Numbered from the stretch's first letter, positions 50,539-61,220 are shown. The stretch is DNA of 64,000 nucleotides from an uncultured Bacteroidales bacterium (GCA_947303335.1 CAMYYB010000002.1:1-64000), one strand, 5' to 3'. Made by a program: numbers and translations. Notes: generated by a model not told the origin, from the letters alone.

Positions 50539-52017
50539 TTATTCCATCAACAAACGATAATTCTGATAACGTTCCATAATGTCGGCGACAAAGCGATAGG
50601 TCTCGCCCCCTCTAAGATAGCCACTTTTACAGCAGGTGTCGTTGAGGTATTTCGACTTATTAAGGATGAAATAGTCTACATTGTCGTCCCAGATATCGGG
50701 TGCCTTGCCATACTTGCGAGCCAAGCGCTGCGCATCAAGCACATGACCCATTCCAGCGTTGTAGGAGGCCAACACAAACTTCACTCTTTCAGTACTGTCG
50801 GCCACCTTGTTACTCAACGATTTGTCAAGATAAGAGATAAGTTTCGCGCCAGCTTCCAACTGTTCAACCGGGGACGAGTTGTAATCGATGCCGTAGCGTC
50901 GCATCACCGAAGGCATAAGCTGCATCAACCCAAAAGCGCCCTTATCGCTTTCCAAATCGGCTTTGAAACGCGACTCCTGATAAATCAAGGCTGCCAGTAA
51001 GCGCCAGTCCCAACCTATCTTTGCAGCAGTCCGCTTAATGTCGCTGTCGTAAGCCGACAAGTGTCTGTTTGACGATTCTCGTTGCGAGGAAATATAGCGT
51101 CCGTTCTGCACATAGCGTGTCATGATTTGTCGCAATTGTTTCTGCTCAGCACTGGCAATCCATTCGTTGACGGCAAAAAGCAGCGACGAGTCGTTTTCCT
51201 GACGGAGAGCCCATCCTATGGGATGTTCAAGGCTCACCGCCAGTTTATAATCAAGCCCATTGAGGTTGTAGGATGCCATTTTGGCGATGTATTCGTCGAC
51301 GATGGTATAGTCAATCAGGCCATCATAGACAGCGTGTATCAGACCAATACTGTTCAATGTGTCGCACTCCACGACATACACCGTATCGCCAATCACTTCT
51401 GAAAGGTAGTCAAGCATCTTGACGGCATGGCTTCGCTTGGTGACATGCACCGTCCGTCCAGCCAAGTCGTAGGGCGAACGAAGCAACTGGTTCTCCACCT
51501 CGTTCTCCGTCGACATCGAGCCCCATCCCTTGGGCATACGCTGTACCAGGACACTCTTCTGCAAGAAGATGGGATTGGTCAGGAGGTACTTCTTTTTCAA
51601 TTCTTTGGTCAAGCCGATGCCTGTAGCCACTATATCCACCTTGCAAGAATCCAACAACTGGAAACAGGAATCCATATTGTCGTTCACCATAATCTCAAGT
51701 TTAAGGTGGTTGGCATCGCAGAACCCTTTGAGTAGTTCGTACTCAAACCCGGCAGGATGGGCGTTGTACATATTATAATTAATGTCGCTGCAGTTGGTAA
51801 CTGCCGTCAGCACGCCTTGTTCCATCAGATGTTCCATCACAGTAAGGGTGTCTTGGGGAACTTGAGGGACTTCAACAATCAAAGTATCTTCTTTCTTCTC
51901 AGCCTCCTGACGGGAGCCTTGTCCCGTGTTATTCATTGAGACACTGATATTTTCGCAGGCTGTCAACACGAAAAACACCAATGCCATTCCAAAGCTTTTG
52001 AATCGTGTGCTATGCAT
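50539..52017 (-). CDS. MltF-like lytic transglycosylase (SBP_bac_3 + SLT)
   Basis: Lipobox VFFVLTACEN; periplasmic-binding domain; LLAALIYQESRFKADLESDKGAFGLMQLMPSV, FVLASYNAGMGHVLDAQ. Confidence 0.92.
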   Translation of the reverse strand: MHSTRFKSFGMALVFFVLTACENISVSMNNTGQGSRQEAEKKEDTLIVEVPQVPQDTLTVMEHLMEQGVLTAVTNCSDINYNMYNAHPAGFEYELLKGFCDANHLKLEIMVNDNMDSCFQLLDSCKVDIVATGIGLTKELKKKYLLTNPIFLQKSVLVQRMPKGWGSMSTENEVENQLLRSPYDLAGRTVHVTKRSHAVKMLDYLSEVIGDTVYVVECDTLNSIGLIHAVYDGLIDYTIVDEYIAKMASYNLNGLDYKLAVSLEHPIGWALRQENDSSLLFAVNEWIASAEQKQLRQIMTRYVQNGRYISSQRESSNRHLSAYDSDIKRTAAKIGWDWRLLAALIYQESRFKADLESDKGAFGLMQLMPSVMRRYGIDYNSSPVEQLEAGAKLISYLDKSLSNKVADSTERVKFVLASYNAGMGHVLDAQRLARKYGKAPDIWDDNVDYFILNKSKYLNDTCCKSGYLRGGETYRFVADIMERYQNYRLLME

Positions 52018-52132
52018 TATTATCTCTGTCATTTGGGGCGGTAAAAGTAGTAAAAATTACGGTTTATTTGAAAAACAACGTGACTTTTGATGGAATTTTG
52101 TACTTTTGCCCTTTCTATCAACCCATTGTTCG

Positions 52133-53422
52133 ATGGCTAAAAAGATACAAGACCCTGACTTGGGCTACTCCATCCTCCTGCCTTACGTCAACTGGCACAC
52201 ACGACGTGCCTATCGGCGTTTCGAAGTACATGGGAAGGAGAATCTGCCCAGAGAAGGCGGTATGATTTTCGGTGCCAACCACAGCAACACGCTGATGGAT
52301 GCTTTGGTGTTGCTTTCTGCCGACAATGTGCGGAAGGTTTTCATCGCACGAGGCGACATTTTCAAGAAACCCACCATAGCCAAGCTACTCACTTTCTGCC
52401 GCATATTGCCTATCTTCCGTATGCGCAACGGCGTAGCCGCAGTACGCCAAAACGACGACTCGCTCAACAAGGCCGTTGATGTCATTCACGACAGCGTCAA
52501 TCTCTATCTCTTCCCCGAAGGCACCCACCGCACCAAGCATTCCCTCATGCGCATGGGCAAGGGTCTCTTCCATATCGCATTAGATGCCAACAGGAAGTTC
52601 GGCGACAAGAAGCCCGTCTACATCATCCCAACCGCCATCGAATACGGTGATTACTTCCGTTTCCGCAGCACAGCGATGATCAACTTCGGCAAGCCCATCA
52701 ATGTGACGGAGTTTCTCAAAAACACCAACGAGAGCAACGAAGCTGTCGAGATTAACCAACTTAAAGAAACTCTGAGCAACGAGATTGCCAAGCTTTTTAC
52801 ATACATCCCTGATGACGAAGACTATGATGCCATCTGGGAAATTGTGAAGATGAAAAACGAGAAACGAGCCGGAAGCCTTTACAAGAAGATGCTGCGCAAC
52901 CGTGAAACCGTGAACCGCGTGCTGAAATACAAGGAAGAGCAACCCGAAAAGGCTCGCAATCTATTTGAACGAGTCATTTCGTTCACAAAAAATCGCAAGG
53001 AACAGAAAATCTCAGTCATGTCGGTGGCAAAGAAATATCCCCTGCTCAACTCCATGTGGAAGTTCTTGGTGTTGCTGCTGGGTCTGCCCTACTATTTGGC
53101 CTCCGCCGTTGTCAACCTTCCTACCTGGCTCACCACTTATTTTATTAGAAAGAATCTGAAAGACCCCGCCTTCGGCAACACCGTCAGCTTTGCTGTACGA
53201 CTCGTTTTGTCCCCGCTGATTTTCATCGTTGGCACTATTCTGGCTTTCTGCTTCATGCCATGGGAGTGGGCCACCGTGGTCACCGTGCTGCTTTTCTTCT
53301 CCTATTCAGTCTTCGTCGATTACAACGAGTTGTTCAGACGTTGGCTCTCCGACTTGCGCTGGACCTTCAAGAAAAACTTACGCAAACAATATCAATCTTT
53401 GAACCTCAATACTTTGTTCTAA
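52133..53422 (+). CDS. 1-acyl-sn-glycerol-3-phosphate acyltransferase-like
   Basis: GGMIFGANHSNTLMDALVL, LYLFPEGTHRTKHSL. Confidence 0.9.
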   Translation: MAKKIQDPDLGYSILLPYVNWHTRRAYRRFEVHGKENLPREGGMIFGANHSNTLMDALVLLSADNVRKVFIARGDIFKKPTIAKLLTFCRILPIFRMRNGVAAVRQNDDSLNKAVDVIHDSVNLYLFPEGTHRTKHSLMRMGKGLFHIALDANRKFGDKKPVYIIPTAIEYGDYFRFRSTAMINFGKPINVTEFLKNTNESNEAVEINQLKETLSNEIAKLFTYIPDDEDYDAIWEIVKMKNEKRAGSLYKKMLRNRETVNRVLKYKEEQPEKARNLFERVISFTKNRKEQKISVMSVAKKYPLLNSMWKFLVLLLGLPYYLASAVVNLPTWLTTYFIRKNLKDPAFGNTVSFAVRLVLSPLIFIVGTILAFCFMPWEWATVVTVLLFFSYSVFVDYNELFRRWLSDLRWTFKKNLRKQYQSLNLNTLF

Positions 53423-54132
53423 TGGCACAACGCTGGATTATCCCTGACATTCACGGCTGCTTGAAAACGCTTCAGACGCTGCTTGAAAACATACTCTTGG
53501 CAACCAAAGAAGATTCCTTATACTTTTTGGGCGACTATATTGACCGAGGTCCCGACGGGAAAGGCGTCATCGACTATCTGATGAAACTTCAACAAGAAGG
53601 ATACAAGGTGCATTTTATCAAAGGTAACCATGAAGACCTTTGCGTCACCGCGTTTGAGGCTGACCAAAAGAAAAAGTTTTTTGGTGGCAAGCACCCTGAA
53701 CAGAAAGAATGGGAAGCCGTAGGTGCCAAAGCGACCCTTGAGAGCTTCGGTGTAAAACATCCCCGCGAAATACCCCAGGCCTACATCGATTGGATGAACG
53801 CCTGCCTGCCCTATATCGAACTGGAGAACTACATCCTCGTTCATGCTGGCCTGAACTGCAAAGCCGAAAAACCCTTTGAGGATACCCGCAGCATGATGTG
53901 GACCCGTACCTTCAAAGTGGACTTTGCAAAATCTCACGGCAAAAAAGTCATCCATGGGCACATCCCTGTTGATTATACCTTCATGGACTTGGTAATCAAC
54001 AACAACGAGAATTACGATTTTATCGCATTGGACAACGGAGTCTATGTAACTGACAAGCCCGGTTTGGGCAACCTGATGGCTTTCAACCCCGACACCAAAA
54101 AGCTCGTGGCCCAATCGAATATGGACCTGTAG
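53422..54132 (+). CDS. metallophosphoesterase (serine/threonine phosphatase-like)
   Basis: WIIPDIHGCLKTLQ, FLGDYIDRGPDGKGV, FIKGNHEDL; start overlaps preceding stop (TAATG). Confidence 0.92.
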   Translation: MAQRWIIPDIHGCLKTLQTLLENILLATKEDSLYFLGDYIDRGPDGKGVIDYLMKLQQEGYKVHFIKGNHEDLCVTAFEADQKKKFFGGKHPEQKEWEAVGAKATLESFGVKHPREIPQAYIDWMNACLPYIELENYILVHAGLNCKAEKPFEDTRSMMWTRTFKVDFAKSHGKKVIHGHIPVDYTFMDLVINNNENYDFIALDNGVYVTDKPGLGNLMAFNPDTKKLVAQSNMDL

Positions 54133-54133
54133 C

Positions 54134-54820
54134 ATGAGCACTCTCTCTGATCGGATACTATACGAAGACAACCACCTCATCGTGGTGAACAAGCTCCCCT
54201 CCGAAATCGTGCAGGGCGACAAGACGGGTGACGTCTGCCTCTTAGATGACGTAAAACAGTATATCAAAGAGAAATACGACAAACCTGGCAACGTGTTTGC
54301 TGGATTGGTGCATCGCATCGATAGACCCGTAAGCGGTGTAGTGGTATTTGCCAAAACAAGCAAAGCCCTTTCACGCATGACCGTAAAAGTAAAGGACCGC
54401 GACTTCAGCAAAACCTATCTCGCTCTTGTGAAGAACCATCCGCCCAAACAAGCCGACGTGTTGGAGGATTATCTCATCAAGAACGAGAAGATGAACAAAT
54501 CATTCGTCGTTCCGGAAGGTACCAAGGAAGCCAAACTGGCCCGCTTAGGCTATCGCGTGGTGGGGAAATCGGAGAGTTTTTATTTATTAGAGGTGGAGTT
54601 ATTCACAGGTCGTCACCATCAAATCCGCTGCCAATTGGCTCATATCGGCTGTCCCATACGCGGCGACCTGAAATATGGCTACCCGCGCAGCAACCCCGAC
54701 GCCTCCATCAGCCTACATGCCTGGCGCGTCGCCTTCGAGCATCCCGTGTTGAAAACACAAATTGAGGTAACAGCTCCGTTGCCCGACGTGTCGCCATGGA
54801 ATGCTTTCAAAGTAGATTAG
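54134..54820 (+). CDS. RluA-family pseudouridine synthase
   Basis: LYEDNHLIVVNKLPSEIVQ, GLVHRIDRPVSGVVVFAKTSKAL, TGRHHQIRCQLA. Confidence 0.93.
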   Translation: MSTLSDRILYEDNHLIVVNKLPSEIVQGDKTGDVCLLDDVKQYIKEKYDKPGNVFAGLVHRIDRPVSGVVVFAKTSKALSRMTVKVKDRDFSKTYLALVKNHPPKQADVLEDYLIKNEKMNKSFVVPEGTKEAKLARLGYRVVGKSESFYLLEVELFTGRHHQIRCQLAHIGCPIRGDLKYGYPRSNPDASISLHAWRVAFEHPVLKTQIEVTAPLPDVSPWNAFKVD

Positions 54821-55535
54821 CGATTCCCCTAAAAATGATGAAATAAGCACCACAGAGCATCAGCAGGATGCCTGCAATCCTGTTCATCAACACCGTGCGT
54901 TCATCATCAAGAAATTTCTTCAGCTTAGCAGCGCCCCAGGCTTTCAGTAGTTCCAAAAAAAGCGTTGTACCCAGAATGATAGCAAAAAACACCATCGTGC
55001 TCACCTTGTTACCTCCCATATTGCCTGCCACCATCGCCACAGCCGAGAACCAGAAAACCCAGACAAAAGGATTCAAGATATTCAGCACAAAGCCTTTGGC
55101 GAGAAACACAAACCAAGCCGGTTTATCCTCCTGCTTCTTCAGCACCTCATTGGTGCGTTTCTCAAGATAGGCTTCACGCTCTTCCCGTTCCTTGACTTTC
55201 TTCCGATAAGTGAAGATGCCAAACAACAACAAAACAACTCCCGCGCCGATACACGCCAACGCCGCTTCTTTGGACGACTTCATCACCACCTGCACCGAAG
55301 CCAGGATGCAGATGGAAATCACCATAGCATCGTTGAGGATGACTCCCGTAGCGAACCATGCCGCTGAACGGAAGCCGCGATGAAGACTGGTCTGAACCAA
55401 AGTGATGAAAGCTGGCCCCATATTGACCACTAACGAGAGGAAGATTCCAATAAGAATAGCCCAAAACAAGAAACTGAACGACCCTATACGACTAAACTCG
55501 GGCATCTTGTCGAATATCTCAGGAGTGTTTTCCAT
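54807..55535 (-). CDS. LysE-family translocator
   Basis: LVVNMGPAFITLVQTSLHRGFRSAAWFATGVILNDA; 6-TM. Confidence 0.88.
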   Translation of the reverse strand: MENTPEIFDKMPEFSRIGSFSFLFWAILIGIFLSLVVNMGPAFITLVQTSLHRGFRSAAWFATGVILNDAMVISICILASVQVVMKSSKEAALACIGAGVVLLLFGIFTYRKKVKEREEREAYLEKRTNEVLKKQEDKPAWFVFLAKGFVLNILNPFVWVFWFSAVAMVAGNMGGNKVSTMVFFAIILGTTLFLELLKAWGAAKLKKFLDDERTVLMNRIAGILLMLCGAYFIIFRGIANLL

Positions 55536-55554
55536 AACATTGTCTTTTGATGGA

Positions 55555-57108
55555 TTATAAGTTCAGTCCCTTCACGTATTCCTCCCACATCTCAAGCCGC
55601 TTGCCTTTCATCACACGCGGAAACTTGGTAGCTCCTCCCCACTTGCCAATTTTCTGTTCCATGAACTCGTAGAAATACTTGGTGGGCAAAACATCAATAA
55701 ACAATTCCTTGATGGCTTGAGTGCGCTCCACTGCATAGTCATCATTGAGTCGGCACAAGTTTTCGTCAATCTTCCTGATGGCCAATGCCTTGTCGATAGT
55801 TTCGTCGCAACCCAGATACCAATGATGGGCATACATCGTATCGTGACGGATGCCCGCTACAGTAAACTCCGTGATGTTGACCCCCAACTCCTCCGCCATC
55901 ATGTCGACAGCACGGGTCATGTTGTCTTGCGAAAGGTGTTCACCCGTGATGCTCAGAAACTGCTTGGTACGTCCCGTTATAACGATTTCGCAGTTTTTCT
56001 TGTTGAGGAAACGAATCGTGTCGCCGATGAGGTAACGCCATGTGCCTGCACAAGTGGTGAGCAAGATGGCATAGTCGACCCCTTCTTCCACTTCCGAAAG
56101 CAACAACGTCTTGGGATTTGCAACGATGGTTCCGTCTTCATCAAAGTTCTCCTCGTTGAAAGGCACAAACTCGAAATAGATACCATTGTCGACCAATAGC
56201 TGCATAACACGTTTCTTCAGGTCAACCTGATAGGCAATATAGCCCTCAGAGGCCAAGTAACTCTCTACGTAAAGCACTTCCTTGCCGAAAATGCGCTCGA
56301 AGCTCTTCTCGTAAGGTGCAAAGGCCACACCGCTGTGGACGTAGACCATCAGATTGGGCCACAGGTCGTGAATAGTCTTCAGGTGATATTCCTTGATGAT
56401 GCGTTCCAACAGGATTTGCACCCATGCCGGCACACCCACAATAACGCCGATGTCCCACTTGGGGGCTTCCTTCACCATCAAATCCATTTTCTCAGCCCAG
56501 TCCTTCACCTTCGAAATCTTCTGTCCCGGTTTGTAGAACATATCGAACCAGCCCGGAATCTTGCCAGCAGAAATGCCCGAAAGGTCTCCAGCGTAATATC
56601 CAAACTCCTTGTTGTATTGCAAGTCGGTACTGCCGCCAATCATCAGCACACCTTTATTATAAAAGCCCACAGGAAAGTCGTAGCGGGTAGCTGAGACCAA
56701 CTGACGAATCCCGGCACGGGTGATTGTATTGTTCAAAGCCCTCGTGATAGGGATATACTTGCTTGCCGCCTCAGAAGTGCCCGAACTGAGGGCGAAATAC
56801 TTAATCTTGCCCGGCCAGGCGATGTTGCGCTTGCCTTGCAGGTTTAGGTACCACCATTCATCGTGCATTTTATTGTAGTCGAACACAGGGACGCGCTTGC
56901 GAAACTCTTCCAGAATATTCAGCGAGAGCAGTATTTCATCGAAATGATAGAACTTGCCGAACTCAGTGAACTGTGCCTTAACCAACAACTTGCGCAGCTC
57001 ACGCCGTTGTGCACGGAGGGGGTTAGTGGTGTTTTGCCGGATTTCCACCGGGATATTCTTGATTTCAGCGGCGGCTTTCACTATCGCGCCTAGAACAGGT
57101 ATTGCCAT
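55555..57108 (-). CDS. GH3 auxin-responsive promoter family protein (acyl-adenylating)
   Basis: FALSSGTSEAASKYIPIT, VYVHSGVAFAPYEKSFERIFG, CAGTWRYLIGDTIRF, TGEHLSQDN. Confidence 0.92.
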   Translation of the reverse strand: MAIPVLGAIVKAAAEIKNIPVEIRQNTTNPLRAQRRELRKLLVKAQFTEFGKFYHFDEILLSLNILEEFRKRVPVFDYNKMHDEWWYLNLQGKRNIAWPGKIKYFALSSGTSEAASKYIPITRALNNTITRAGIRQLVSATRYDFPVGFYNKGVLMIGGSTDLQYNKEFGYYAGDLSGISAGKIPGWFDMFYKPGQKISKVKDWAEKMDLMVKEAPKWDIGVIVGVPAWVQILLERIIKEYHLKTIHDLWPNLMVYVHSGVAFAPYEKSFERIFGKEVLYVESYLASEGYIAYQVDLKKRVMQLLVDNGIYFEFVPFNEENFDEDGTIVANPKTLLLSEVEEGVDYAILLTTCAGTWRYLIGDTIRFLNKKNCEIVITGRTKQFLSITGEHLSQDNMTRAVDMMAEELGVNITEFTVAGIRHDTMYAHHWYLGCDETIDKALAIRKIDENLCRLNDDYAVERTQAIKELFIDVLPTKYFYEFMEQKIGKWGGATKFPRVMKGKRLEMWEEYVKGLNL

Positions 57109-57214
57109 AGCTAAATTGTCTTGTTTTGGACTGCAAAGGTAAACAAAATCGCCGAATTACCAATTCAACCCATATTATTCACTATTTTTGCCGAAAAATT
57201 CAGAACGTCCAATC

Positions 57215-58393
57215 ATGGAAGACCACTACCAACTCATCACAAAAACCGCCGCCGGACTGGAAGATGTCCTTGTCGACGAAATCAAGGCTTTAGGAGCCAA
57301 AAACGTGCGCCCCATGCACCGCGCCGTTATATGCGAAGGCAACAAGGAGCTGATGTACCGCATCAATTATGAGGTTCGCACCGCCCTGAAAGTATTGAAG
57401 CCCTTCAAGAGCTTCTTCGCCAAAAACGCCGACGACTTATATAAAAAGGTGCAGGAAATCAACTGGTGGGAGCTCATCCGCACCGACCAGACCTTCTGCA
57501 TCGATGCCGTTACCAGCGGACGTTTCTTCACCCACTCGCAATATGCCAGCCTGAAGATGAAAGATGCTATCGTTGACCAATTCCGCGATGTCTACGGTTT
57601 TCGTCCCAATATCAACACGTTGAATCCCGACTTGCGCATCAACCTGCATATCCGCGAGGACAAGGTGACCATCCTTTTCGACAGTTCAGGCGAGAGCTTG
57701 CACCATCGTGGTTATCGCAAACAAGTCGACAAAGCCCCGATGAACGAAGTGCTGGCTGCAGGCCTGATTCAACTTACAGGTTGGAAAGCCGACTGCAACT
57801 TCCTCGACTGCATGTGCGGCTCAGGAACCATCCCTATCGAGGCTGCTATGTATGCGATGAAGATTCCGGCAGGCTACTACCGCAAGGAGTTCGGCTTCAT
57901 GAAGTGGGACGACTTCGATGCAGACCTTTGGAAACGCGTCAAGCAGGAAGCCGATAGCAAGATTTGTGACTTCGACTACGAGATTTGGGCCTCCGACCGC
58001 TCACCCAAAGCAGTCGCCATTGCTGAAGGTAACATCAACTACGCCCATTTGCAGCACGACATCCACCTGATGAAAAAGGACATGAATGACCTCACCCCAC
58101 CCGAAGGAGGCGGCATCGTCGTCATCAACCCGCCCTATGGCGACCGCCTTGAGGAAGACGACATCGACTCCCTCTACGAGGAGATTGGCCACACCTTGAA
58201 GCACAACTTCCAAGGATTCCGATGCTGGCTCATCACGGATGATGCTGTCGCTTTGCGTCACGTGGGATTGAAGCCTACGGTAAAGATTCCCGTTTGGAAC
58301 GGGCCGTTGGAATGCCGCTTCGTCTGTTTCAATATCTTTGAAGGCTCACTGAAAGACATGAAAGCCCGCGAGGCAGAGGGAGGAGTAGAATAA
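57215..58393 (+). CDS. THUMP-domain class I SAM-dependent rRNA methyltransferase (RlmL N-terminal-like)
   Basis: THUMP-like N-term; FLDCMCGSGTIPIEAAMYA; VVINPPYGDRLEE. Confidence 0.93.
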   Translation: MEDHYQLITKTAAGLEDVLVDEIKALGAKNVRPMHRAVICEGNKELMYRINYEVRTALKVLKPFKSFFAKNADDLYKKVQEINWWELIRTDQTFCIDAVTSGRFFTHSQYASLKMKDAIVDQFRDVYGFRPNINTLNPDLRINLHIREDKVTILFDSSGESLHHRGYRKQVDKAPMNEVLAAGLIQLTGWKADCNFLDCMCGSGTIPIEAAMYAMKIPAGYYRKEFGFMKWDDFDADLWKRVKQEADSKICDFDYEIWASDRSPKAVAIAEGNINYAHLQHDIHLMKKDMNDLTPPEGGGIVVINPPYGDRLEEDDIDSLYEEIGHTLKHNFQGFRCWLITDDAVALRHVGLKPTVKIPVWNGPLECRFVCFNIFEGSLKDMKAREAEGGVE

Positions 58394-58396
58394 GCC

Positions 58397-59278
58397 ATGC
58401 AGAATTTTAACTTACATACGCACAGCGTTTACAGTGACGGCAAGTCGCAACCCCGTGAAATTGTGGAAGAAGCCGTCCGTCAAGGATTCAGCACCTTGGG
58501 CTTTTCGGAGCACAGTCCCCTACCCTTCGACAACAATTTCTCTGTCAAGTCGGAAAATATGCCACAATATGTGACGGAAATCGCCCAGTTGAGGGAGGAA
58601 TACAAGGGCAAAATCGATTTGTATTGTGCTTTGGAAGCAGACTACCTCACAGGCATTTCCGAGCCTTTTGCTGTCACCAAAGAGAAGTATCATTTGGATT
58701 ACCTGATTGGCGGAGTGCATCTAGTTGTCGATAAGGTCCCTGAGCCCGTCGAAGGACCGGCCCCAACCATCAACACCGATGAAATCTGGTTCATCGACGG
58801 TCCCAAGTGGGAGGTCTACGACGATGGTCTGCAACGTCTTTTCGGTGGTGACATCCGTCGTGCGGTGCGCCGCTTCTTTGAGCAGACCAATGAGATGATT
58901 GAAAACGAGCCCTTTGACATCATCGCCCATTTCGATAAAATCAAGATGCACAACCGCGACAGGTATTTTCACGAAGACGAAACTTGGTACCGACAGTTGG
59001 CCTTAGAAACCCTCGACCTCATCCGGCAGAAAGGCTTAGTGATGGAAGTCAACACGCGAGGCATCTACAAGAAACGCTATAACGGCTTCTATCCTTCCCC
59101 TTGGCTGATGGAAGAGGCCTGTAAGATAGGGATTCCTGCCATCATCTCCGCTGATGCCCACCACTTTAGCGAAATCTCCTTGGAGTTTGATGCTGCTGAG
59201 GAAACTCTGAAACAGGCGGGCTATCGTAATGTGGTAAACCTCAAGGATGGGAAATGGGTCGAAGTGCCGTTTTCTTAG
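58397..59278 (+). CDS. PHP-domain histidinol-phosphatase
   Basis: NLHTHSVYSDGKSQPREIVEEAVRQGFSTLGFSEHSPLPF, DIIAHFDKIKMHNRDR, ISADAHH. Confidence 0.92.
   Translation: MQNFNLHTHSVYSDGKSQPREIVEEAVRQGFSTLGFSEHSPLPFDNNFSVKSENMPQYVTEIAQLREEYKGKIDLYCALEADYLTGISEPFAVTKEKYHLDYLIGGVHLVVDKVPEPVEGPAPTINTDEIWFIDGPKWEVYDDGLQRLFGGDIRRAVRRFFEQTNEMIENEPFDIIAHFDKIKMHNRDRYFHEDETWYRQLALETLDLIRQKGLVMEVNTRGIYKKRYNGFYPSPWLMEEACKIGIPAIISADAHHFSEISLEFDAAEETLKQAGYRNVVNLKDGKWVEVPFS
58735..58758. repeat. palindromic repeat encoding VPEPVEGP
   Basis: GGTCCCTGAGCCCGTCGAAGGACC with GGTCC/GGACC ends, in frame within the PHP gene. Confidence 0.65.
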
Positions 59279-59321
59279 GAGTGAGCAAGAAGTTATTTAT
59301 TTACTGTGTTTTCCTGAAATC

Positions 59322-59364
59322 ACTTGACAAGTTTTTGCTGGTTAAACTGAATTGCTTGTCAAGT
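59322..59364. repeat. inverted repeat ACTTGACAAG ... CTTGTCAAGT, possible terminator or operator
   Basis: Perfect 10-bp inverted repeat just downstream of the PHP gene, followed by TTTTCT. Confidence 0.5.
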
Positions 59365-59536
59365 TTTCTGATACCGCACTGAATCACTTTTCTATCGGGA
59401 TGACAATGCAGAGGCTTTCCTGAAAAATCAATGATTATGTGTATCTGAGAAAGATTATATTTTCAGCCTGCATTTTGACCGATACGCCTTATAATTCCTA
59501 AATTATTCCTATCTTTGCACCAAAATCAAGACAATC

Positions 59537-61111
59537 ATGGGAGCATATATCAATATCGGCAATGCCGGATTCCAAAGTGTAAGGAACGGCGAATATGTTG
59601 ACAAGTCAGGCTTGATTGCCATAGTCAACAGCACACTTTTCACGGAACGACGCTTTAGTTGCGTCTCGCGCAGCCGACGTTTTGGCAAGTCGTTGGCGGC
59701 CAAGATGCTGTGCGCCTATTATGACCAGTCATGCGACTCGCGCAACCTGTTTGCCGATCTCGAAATAGCCTCTGACCCCTCGTTTGAGAAGCACCTGAAC
59801 AAGTACCCCGTCATCTATCTTGATCTGACAAGTTTTATTGCTGACACGCATGATGACAACATAGTGGACAAAATGAATGACGCTATATTGGCTGATATTG
59901 CCAAGGCCTATCCTGATATTCCTGTAGAAGCAGGTGACAGGCTGATGGATTATCTTCTTCGTGTGATTGAAGTCATAGAGCAATCGTTTATCTTCATTAT
60001 CGATGAATGGGATGCCATTTGCCGAGAGTATGCACCTGGTACAAATGCGATGGATCGATACGTCGGTTGGTTGCGTCGGATGTTCAAGAGTCAGGACGCG
60101 GCCCGTGTTTTTGCCGGCGTCTACATGACAGGCATCCTGCCCATCAAGAAATACAAAACCGAGTCGGCGCTGAACAACTTCATTGAGTATTCCATGGTGG
60201 AGCCTGTTGACATGGCTCCTTATTTCGGGTTTACCAAGGACGAGGTGATAGCCCTTGCCGAAAGGCATCGCATGGATTTTGACGAGCTGGAGAAGTGGTA
60301 CGACGGCTATCAGATTGGCGACGAGCAGTCCATCTTCAATCCCAACTCGGTAATGCAGGCGCTCAGAAGCCGCCGATGCCGCAGCTTTTGGGCTTCCACC
60401 GGTGCCTACGACGCGGTGGCGCACTACATCCAGATGAACTATGAGGGGCTGAAGGACGACGTGGTGCGGATGCTGGCAGGCGGACGCTGTAAGGTCAATC
60501 CGACCAAATTCCAAAACGATATGTCTATTATCCGGAGTAAAGATGATGTGTTCACCGTACTCATTCATTTGGGTTACCTCAGCTACGATTGGCACAAGAG
60601 TGAATGCTATATCCCCAACAAGGAAGTGGCAGGTGAAATGGTCAATGCCGTGGAAGCCAACAACTGGACTCACGTGGTAAAGGCAGTGGAAGCCTCGGAG
60701 CAACTGCTACAAGCCACACTCCGCGGTGATGAAGAGGCCGTTGCCCGTGGCGTGGATGCTGCTCACGACGAGAATACAAGCATATTGAGTTACAACGACG
60801 AAAACTCCTTAGCCTGTGTGCTGAGCATCGCCTATTATTATGCTTCCAACGACTACATCCTCCACCGCGAGTTGGCTACAGGTAAGGGCTTTGCAGACTT
60901 GGTGCTCATTCCTCGGAAGAATGTGGATTCACCCGCCATCATCATCGAGCTGAAATACGACAAGGCCGTTGACACCGCTATCGAGCAAATCAAGCGCAGA
61001 CAATATCCTGCCAAAGTGGCGCAGTATGCTGATGATTTGCTGCTTGTGGGGATTACCTACGAGCGGGATACCAAGTTGCATCGGTGCTGTATAGAGAAGT
61101 TAATGTTATGA
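59537..61111 (+). CDS. AAA-ATPase-like / PD-(D/E)XK nuclease superfamily protein
   Basis: N-term YINIGNAGFQSVRNGEYVDKSGLI, RSRRFGKSLAAKML (Walker A-like), FIIDEWDAI; C-term KGFADLVLIPRKNVDSPAIIIELKYDKA. Confidence 0.92.
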   Translation: MGAYINIGNAGFQSVRNGEYVDKSGLIAIVNSTLFTERRFSCVSRSRRFGKSLAAKMLCAYYDQSCDSRNLFADLEIASDPSFEKHLNKYPVIYLDLTSFIADTHDDNIVDKMNDAILADIAKAYPDIPVEAGDRLMDYLLRVIEVIEQSFIFIIDEWDAICREYAPGTNAMDRYVGWLRRMFKSQDAARVFAGVYMTGILPIKKYKTESALNNFIEYSMVEPVDMAPYFGFTKDEVIALAERHRMDFDELEKWYDGYQIGDEQSIFNPNSVMQALRSRRCRSFWASTGAYDAVAHYIQMNYEGLKDDVVRMLAGGRCKVNPTKFQNDMSIIRSKDDVFTVLIHLGYLSYDWHKSECYIPNKEVAGEMVNAVEANNWTHVVKAVEASEQLLQATLRGDEEAVARGVDAAHDENTSILSYNDENSLACVLSIAYYYASNDYILHRELATGKGFADLVLIPRKNVDSPAIIIELKYDKAVDTAIEQIKRRQYPAKVAQYADDLLLVGITYERDTKLHRCCIEKLML

Positions 61112-61220
61112 TGATGATGCTTTTTTGATTGTTGGGGATTTCTAATTATCAAGAATTTGAGAATTAGAGAATTTTCTAATTTATTGATTATATGATAGGT
61201 TATTCATAGTCTTTTTTTCT

